Assembly: GCA_023389575.1 (NCBI GenBank)
Contig: JAEWEG010000050.1
Coordinates: 62,001-126,000 of the forward strand
Reading direction: 5' to 3'
Length of the DNA stretch: 64,000 nucleotides
Source of the DNA: Chloroflexota bacterium
Lineage (GTDB): Bacteria > Chloroflexota > Chloroflexia > Thermomicrobiales > UBA6265
A program made the translations under genes and the position numbers. Shown here piece after piece: positions 59,436 to 64,000 of the stretch (positions are counted from its first letter, which is position 1; each line of letters begins with the position of its first letter). The notes below the pieces were generated by a model. It worked only from the letters and a program-made list of their open reading frames with translations. It was not told where the DNA came from and did not search any database.

Positions 59436-61826
59436 TTACTCACCATAGCGAATCTGGTTGTAGTACGGCAGCAAGTCATCCCTGATGTACAGCGTGTACC
59501 GGTACGGGTTCAGGCCGTCGGGCAGTTCGCGGAAGAAGAGCAGGCGGAACAGGCGTTGCTGGCCTTCGGGCTCGGCCTGGGTTATGAGGCTGCTCCAGAT
59601 CGACTCCGCGATGGCGGTGACGCCATGGGGCTCGGATTCGCTGATCCAGGCCGAACTGCCTGGCGTGAGTTCCGGCGCGATGGCGAACCGGCGGTAGATG
59701 GAATATTCGGGTTCGTGCCAGCGCAGCACATAGGTTTGGGCGGTGTAGCCCTCGATTTCGGCGTCGACCGTGCAGCCGCGACCAGCGTCGGAATTGGCGA
59801 TGATGACGGGCGGGAGGTTTGTCCCGTCGAACAGCGTCTGCTCGCTGATCTGGTACGCGCCAGGGTTGTCACGGAAGTACCAGGTGAGCGGCCAGGCGGT
59901 GCACTTGTTGTAGCCAATCTCGAGGCTGTCGTTGCCGTACGCGAGCCAGGAAAGTTCGGTGAGTTCGTCGTCCATCACCTTCAGGTCGGGAGCGGTGGTG
60001 TTGTAGATGAGGGTGTCCTTGGCGATGTCGCCTTCGAGGAAAGCCAGCCGGAACCCGGCGTGGACCTGGTAGACGCTCATCACGAGGAGCATGGCGACGA
60101 TGACGATGTTGGCGGTGTGGCGGGCCCCGGCGAGCACGTACGAGCAGACGATGATCGCGAGCCCCGCGATGGGGATCAGGGCGAGCAGCCACCACTTGTC
60201 GAGGGATGCCGCCGTGAGTTCGCGCGCGCCGGTCACGCTGTAGGTGCCGTAGGTGAGGCGGGAGGCCTCCAGGAACCACGCGCCGCAAATGATGACGAGC
60301 ATTGCGATGACGCCGGCGCCGAACTGGTGGGCGGTGAAACCCATGACGCGTGCGTCGCGGTCGCGGTACCAGGCGCGGGCGCTGGCGATGATTTCGTCGA
60401 GCAGGAGACCGCCGAGGAGGATGGCCGGCAGCAGGAAGTGCATAATCAGCCAGGGCATCTTCTCACCGGCCCAGGAGAGGACGGCGAAGAGGAACAGGAA
60501 CCAGCCGAAGAGGAAGCTGGCAAAGAGCAACTTGGGATGTCGCGGTCCGCCAATCGCGGCCCGGCCCAGTCGCCAGGCGACCACCACACAGGCGGCGGTG
60601 CAGAGGAAAATGGCGAGCCATTCGTACTGGAACGACTCGGTGACGAAATAGAACCACGGCTGGTTGCCGCGCCGTTCATCGTGCTGGCCGAGCCAGTACA
60701 GCAGCGTGCCATCGGTGGCGTAGGTGGAGGTGGCGATGCCGTTCAGGTTGGTGAACAGCGTGGTGAAGAGCCCGAAGAAGATCACGATCATGGTGACAAG
60801 GCCGATGGCCAGGCCTTCGACGTCCTTAAGCGCGTTCAGCACGCCGCGTTCGAGCGAGCCGGGAGCGCTGTGGCCGAAGATCGCCTCGAGATAGCCATCG
60901 GGGCCGACGCGGTTCCGGACCGACGCCCGCATCACCATGAAGGATGCGACGAGGAAGCCGATCCCGATCAGGATCGCGCCGATGACGAACGGGTTCGAGA
61001 GCAATTCCTTGTAGTAATCGGATTGCTGCTGCTGGGTCGGATTGTTCCAGGGAATGAGCGGCAGCTTTTCCCAGTCCAGGGCGCGCCGGGCGGCCAGCAG
61101 CAGGACGCCCGCGCCGGCGGTGCCGAGCACGACCGGAACGAGGGGCCGGAGCGATCCCCAGAGCAGGGCGAGGAAGAGGACGCCGACGAACACCAGCAGG
61201 ATGGCGAAGACGATTTCGTGGTTGGTGAGCATGAACGCGACGGAGACGAAGGCGACGAACATCCACCGCCGCTGGGGGCGTTCGAGGTAGCGGAAGATGG
61301 CGATGGTGAGTGCCAGCGCGCCAACGCACGTGTACGGGTCGTGGCGAATGTAGCGAGTGTAGTAGAGAAACGACGGCGAGATCAGCAGCATGAACCCGGC
61401 GGCCAGCGCGCCGTAGCGACCGAGAAAGCGGCTTCCGCGCAGCAGCCATGGACCACCGACCAGGAGCACGCCAGCGAGGGCGGGGAGGAAGCGGGAGGTG
61501 GCGTCACTGTCACCGAAGAGAAAGTAGATCAGGGCGTTGGCGTGGAAGAGGAACGGTCCGTGGGAGAGTGGGTTATGGACGTAGGGAATCTCGCCGGTGG
61601 CGAAGAACCACGAGTAATAGGTGTGGATCGATTCGTCGTGATGGAGTGTCCGGTATTCGAGATTCCAGAAGCGGGTGGCGAAGGCGGCGAGGACGAGGAT
61701 GATCCAGAGCAGGGATTCCACCGAAACGCCGCGCGCGCGGCTGCCTGGAGTGGCCTCCTCGCGGGATCGGGCGCCAGTGGGACCGGCGACGGCGGAATGA
61801 ACCGGAGTTGGGGACCCTGATACCAC
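59436..61826 (-). CDS. Flippase activity-associated protein Agl23-like (TIGR03663) membrane protein
   Basis: About 796 residues, 12 or more spans. The acidic loop FWNLEYRTLHHDESIHTYYS with HDES is the typical GT-C feature. Next are a lumenal SPSFLYYTRYIRHDPY and, after the spans, an external domain with PLTWYFRDNPGAYQISEQTL. The group occurs in Chloroflexi and archaea, near N-glycan or surface-polymer assembly genes. Start: GTG 61826 has GGAG 8 bases upstream; GTG 61892 gives 22 more residues but no ribosome site. It lies upstream of the NHL membrane protein, 75 bases apart. The donor and acceptor are unknown. Confidence 0.85.
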   Translation of the reverse strand: MVSGSPTPVHSAVAGPTGARSREEATPGSRARGVSVESLLWIILVLAAFATRFWNLEYRTLHHDESIHTYYSWFFATGEIPYVHNPLSHGPFLFHANALIYFLFGDSDATSRFLPALAGVLLVGGPWLLRGSRFLGRYGALAAGFMLLISPSFLYYTRYIRHDPYTCVGALALTIAIFRYLERPQRRWMFVAFVSVAFMLTNHEIVFAILLVFVGVLFLALLWGSLRPLVPVVLGTAGAGVLLLAARRALDWEKLPLIPWNNPTQQQQSDYYKELLSNPFVIGAILIGIGFLVASFMVMRASVRNRVGPDGYLEAIFGHSAPGSLERGVLNALKDVEGLAIGLVTMIVIFFGLFTTLFTNLNGIATSTYATDGTLLYWLGQHDERRGNQPWFYFVTESFQYEWLAIFLCTAACVVVAWRLGRAAIGGPRHPKLLFASFLFGWFLFLFAVLSWAGEKMPWLIMHFLLPAILLGGLLLDEIIASARAWYRDRDARVMGFTAHQFGAGVIAMLVIICGAWFLEASRLTYGTYSVTGARELTAASLDKWWLLALIPIAGLAIIVCSYVLAGARHTANIVIVAMLLVMSVYQVHAGFRLAFLEGDIAKDTLIYNTTAPDLKVMDDELTELSWLAYGNDSLEIGYNKCTAWPLTWYFRDNPGAYQISEQTLFDGTNLPPVIIANSDAGRGCTVDAEIEGYTAQTYVLRWHEPEYSIYRRFAIAPELTPGSSAWISESEPHGVTAIAESIWSSLITQAEPEGQQRLFRLLFFRELPDGLNPYRYTLYIRDDLLPYYNQIRYGE

Positions 61827-62171
61827 GAAGGCGACTCCAAGACGGAAGGGTGACGAACAGCGGGAAGCGCGAATGCCCTCCCGCGCTTTCACGGATCATG
61901 AACGGGGCGAGCATCCCGCGAACGTTGGCGGGAAGAGGCGCGAGCCCGGATATCGAACAGAGTTTAGCGCGTCAGCGATGACAGGACAGCCCCGGCCAGC
62001 TGGCGCGATCCCCTGGGACGGTTCCGGGCCATCGTTACGGGAACGAACCGCCGGGCGATTGGGTTTCGGCCGCTCTGCTACGATTAGCCGCGTTCGCCGG
62101 GTTTTCCCGCGTGGGAACGGGGTTCCCGGTCCAGTCCCGGCTTGATGCATCGCGATCTCCAGGAGGACCAG
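61827..62171. other. Divergent intergenic region Agl23-like / His-rich protein
   Basis: About 345 bases with no gene. A -10-like TACGAT lies at 62079-62084 for the plus-strand gene; I see no matching -35. Nothing else is evident. Confidence 0.4.
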
Positions 62172-62462
62172 ATGACGGACAACGACGTACAGGACAAGGC
62201 GGAAGAGCAGGAGCAACTGGCGCGCGAGATCGGCGAGGAGCTGACCGATGCGTTCGTGGCCTACGTGCGCGGCGACGTGGCGTTCGAGGATCTCAGCTTC
62301 GGTGTCTACGACGCGTTGAGCGATCTGCACGTGATCCGGAGTGGTGACTACGTGCTCGAGGACGAAGAGCACGATCACGATCACGACCACGAAGGCCATG
62401 ATCACCACGATCATGACCACGACCACGATCATGACCACGAGGGGCACGATCACCATCATTGA
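62172..62462 (+). CDS. Histidine-rich metal-binding small protein (96 aa)
   Basis: A 96-residue cytoplasmic protein: an acidic helical head (1-63: LAREIGEELTDAFVAYVRGD, VAFEDLSFGVYDALS) and a tail from residue 67 of alternating His and Asp with 16 His in 30 residues. Such tails chelate Ni, Zn or Cu (as in HypB, UreE-type and SlyD proteins). No nickel enzyme genes adjoin in the window. AGGAGG lies 5 bases before ATG 62172. A terminator-like hairpin follows. The His/Asp codons use a repeated 6-base unit, prone to slippage. Confidence 0.8.
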   Translation: MTDNDVQDKAEEQEQLAREIGEELTDAFVAYVRGDVAFEDLSFGVYDALSDLHVIRSGDYVLEDEEHDHDHDHEGHDHHDHDHDHDHDHEGHDHHH

Positions 62463-62518
62463 TCGCGACGCCAGGCACGCTGGCGATGATGCCGGAACGC
62501 AATAGAACACCCAGGATG

Positions 62519-62543
62519 ACGCCCGCACAATCCGTGCGGGCGT
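62519..62543 (+). terminator. Terminator hairpin after the His-rich gene
   Basis: A perfect 10-bp stem (62519-62528 with 62534-62543), loop AATCC, followed by TTGATTGTG, weakly U-rich. Confidence 0.6.
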
Positions 62544-62723
62544 TGATTGTGCAATGCATCACAAATACCCGCGCGTCTGGCTCGGATTTCACGATCTCGC
62601 AACCAAAACCGCTTGCCGAGCGTAGTAGGATGGGAGCAGACGTCTGGAGAGACCGGACGCGCCCCTGGATCCCTTTCCTTCAACCCTGTCCGCATCCTCC
62701 TCCTTCAACACCCGGTGCCTGCG

Positions 62724-63284
62724 ATGAACCCACTTGTCCTCCTCCTGCCACTCCTCATACTCCTTACCTGGGCACGACTGATCCGGCCTGGCAGCAACAA
62801 GCTGCAGGGGTCGGTGATCCTGGTCGAGCAACTGACGCTGCTCGGTCGCTTGCGGATGCATGGTGTTCCGGCGCTGGCGGCGCTGGCGCTCGGCGGCTGG
62901 TTCGTGCTGAACGGTGACCTGCCGATCTGGACGCTGGCGATCCCGGTGGTTTCCAACATCCTGCTCATCGCGCTGCCCGTGAACTACACCCTCACCGACG
63001 TTGGCATCCGGCTCGGCTACACGGGCTTCCGGCGGTGGACCGAGTTCACCGGTGTCCGGCGCGCGGCTGGTGGCGCGCGGTTGGTCGGTTTGCAGCGCAA
63101 GCCGGGCATGCACATCTGGCTCGCCGGTGACCGCCGGGACGACGAGTTCATCCAGTTCCTGCGACAGACCGTGAAGAATGCCTACAAGGGGACGACCACG
63201 ACGGTGATTCCCTTTCCGGTAGATCGGACGGGAAGCGCTCGGTCAGCGGCCGACGATGAGCCGCTGTACCAGGCCGAGGGGTAG
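62724..63284 (+). CDS. Membrane protein of unknown function (186 aa)
   Basis: Three hydrophobic segments in the first 95 residues (PLVLLLPLLILLTWARLI, VPALAALALGGWFVLNG, LAIPVVSNILLIALPV), then a soluble C-terminal half with a PH-like character (DVGIRLGYTGFRRWTEFTGV and LVGLQRKPGMHIWLAGDRRD). Resembles bPH/YcxB-type domains in shape only. ATG 62724 has a weak site; a -10-like TAGGAT is at 62626-62631. Function unknown. Confidence 0.6.
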   Translation: MNPLVLLLPLLILLTWARLIRPGSNKLQGSVILVEQLTLLGRLRMHGVPALAALALGGWFVLNGDLPIWTLAIPVVSNILLIALPVNYTLTDVGIRLGYTGFRRWTEFTGVRRAAGGARLVGLQRKPGMHIWLAGDRRDDEFIQFLRQTVKNAYKGTTTTVIPFPVDRTGSARSAADDEPLYQAEG

Positions 63285-63311
63285 TCGGCGATCCAATTCC
63301 ACATGACAACG

Positions 63312-63348
63312 AAGGCGGATCGCCCAGGTGCGGGCGATCCGCCTTTTT
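63312..63348. terminator. Strong bidirectional terminator
   Basis: A perfect 14-bp stem (63312-63325 with 63332-63345), loop of 6, T-run 63344-63348. It is between two convergent genes. Confidence 0.85.
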
Positions 63349-63415
63349 CCGTTTCGGCGGGGCGACGGATGGAAGAGAGGCTCGCCCTAGCAAAGGAGCG
63401 AGCCTCGGCCGCGTG

Positions 63416-64000
63416 CTACTCGTCCAGGAGGTCCAGGGCGAGCATGCCGGCATTGAAGATCTGGGTGGCGTCGATGCCAACGGTTTCGTAGACATCCTGG
63501 CGGGCGCCGGACTGGCCGAACTCGTCGACACCGAGCGGGACGACCGGGACGCCCCAGATCGATCCGAGGAAGGCCAGTGAGTGCGACGCGCCGTCCTGAA
63601 CGGTGACGATCGGCGCCCGGCGCTCGCCCTTCGGGAACAGGGTGGCGAGCTGGCCGAGGTCGAGCGGGGCGTGGGCGTCGCGCAACTGGGCGCGGCGCGC
63701 GTCGCGAACCGCCGCGTAGAGCTGGTTGGCGCTGGTGACGTTGATCACGTTGGCGGCGATGCCTTCGGCGTGGAGGCGCCGGGCGGCCTCCACCGCCTCC
63801 GGCACCATGATGCCGCCGGTGGCGATGTGGACGACATCGCGATCCGGGAGGTCGGGTGTCTCCACCTTCCGATCGATCAGGCGGTAGCCGCCCGCCAGCA
63901 CCTGCCGCTGAAGTTCCTGCTCGCCAAGCCGGGCGAGAGGCTCATCGAGCAGCGACTGGTCGATGGGCTTGGTGGAGAGGCGGAGGTAGGTGGAGCGGCC
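63416..64000 (-). CDS. Pyruvate dehydrogenase E1 component, homodimeric type (C-terminal part; incomplete)
   Basis: The last 194 residues of a transketolase-like thiamine enzyme; the rest lies beyond base 64000. It has GRSTYLRLSTKPIDQSLLDE, VLAGGYRLIDRKVETPDLPD, DVVHIATGGIMVPEAVEAAR, and the terminal IWGVPVVPLGVDEFGQSGAR. This is the transketolase C-domain of AceE-type (acetyl-transferring) enzymes, which bind lipoyl partner and help dimerise. AceE joins pyruvate to the PDH complex. Transketolase itself is an alternative, but the LRLST and VDEFGQSG segments fit the dehydrogenase. Confidence 0.82.
   Translation of the reverse strand, partial: GRSTYLRLSTKPIDQSLLDEPLARLGEQELQRQVLAGGYRLIDRKVETPDLPDRDVVHIATGGIMVPEAVEAARRLHAEGIAANVINVTSANQLYAAVRDARRAQLRDAHAPLDLGQLATLFPKGERRAPIVTVQDGASHSLAFLGSIWGVPVVPLGVDEFGQSGARQDVYETVGIDATQIFNAGMLALDLLDE

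Noticed and set aside
59412..61820. 802-codon plus-strand frame antisense to the Agl23-like gene
   Set aside because: Glu/Gly/Asp-rich low-complexity translation from the opposite strand of a membrane protein gene; no start signals.
62367..62460. CRISPR-like or tandem repeat array
   Set aside because: The repeated CAC-GAT units encode the His-Asp tail of a gene with a good ribosome site; there are no spacers.

Overview
The window is GC-rich (about two thirds G+C), gene-dense bacterial chromosome. The gene set points to Chloroflexota, probably a Thermomicrobia/Sphaerobacter-like lineage. Evidence: an Agl23/TIGR03663-type membrane protein beside an NHL-repeat membrane protein, many Tat- or lipobox-exported proteins with Thr/Pro-rich linkers, SH3b-decorated cell-wall proteins, and sugar-acid dehydratases beside ABC sugar uptake genes. 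The placement is inferred from gene content only. No rRNA, tRNA, CRISPR array, IS element or prophage block was seen. The one mobility-type gene is a lone tyrosine recombinase.

Layout. 1-3.7 kb: the 5' end of a HAD hydrolase, two tandem Pr6Pr-type membrane proteins, a VOC protein with an SRPBCC protein, and a manganese catalase. 3.9-8.5 kb: a sugar ABC importer (two permeases and a Tat-exported binding protein, no ATPase) divergent from a mannonate dehydratase. 8.9-9.6 kb: a SodC-like secreted protein behind a 27-residue membrane peptide with its own promoter. 10-13 kb: Lon protease with a basic N-terminal extension. 13.2-21 kb: a coiled-coil/Pro-rich protein, an SH3b-L,D-transpeptidase, a MarR/ring-cleavage-dioxygenase/hydrolase operon resembling mhqR-mhqO-mhqD, and an SH3b protein with a degenerate NodB domain. 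21-33.3 kb: beta-carbonic anhydrase, a fucose/arabinose-isomerase-like protein, a DUF4185 protein, GNAT enzymes, a Vps62-domain membrane fusion, an ATP-grasp enzyme, a methyltransferase, and a divergent galactonate-dehydratase-like/DUF4432 pair. 33.4-44.5 kb: a small P-loop protein, an ABC-F ATPase, a NodB-SH3b protein with most catalytic residues, an orphan solute-binding lipoprotein, an ABM-domain protein, gamma-glutamyltransferase, a secreted protein, a small lipoprotein and the recombinase. 44.6-64 kb: a pseudo-receiver protein, an MMPL transporter, a HAD-SerA fusion, an aminopeptidase-P/M20 amidohydrolase pair, an ANT(6)-like nucleotidyltransferase, a DUF503 pair, a TPM/DUF2207 protein, the NHL and Agl23-like membrane proteins, a His-rich metal-binding protein and the C-terminus of a homodimeric pyruvate dehydrogenase E1.

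How genes work together. Sugar and sugar-acid use recurs (ABC importer with mannonate dehydratase, enolase-superfamily dehydratase with DUF4432, isomerase-like protein). Envelope remodelling recurs too (three SH3b proteins, two GT-C-like membrane proteins). Stress defence is represented by Mn catalase, a SodC-like protein, an mhq-like electrophile operon and Lon. Many genes end in perfect GC hairpins with 4-6 nt loops. The most unusual items are the HAD-SerA fusion, the apparently leaderless MarR operon with a palindrome in its promoter, the 27-residue membrane peptide, the cysteine-paired SH3b repeats with a degenerate NodB domain, and the Vps62/multi-TM fusion.
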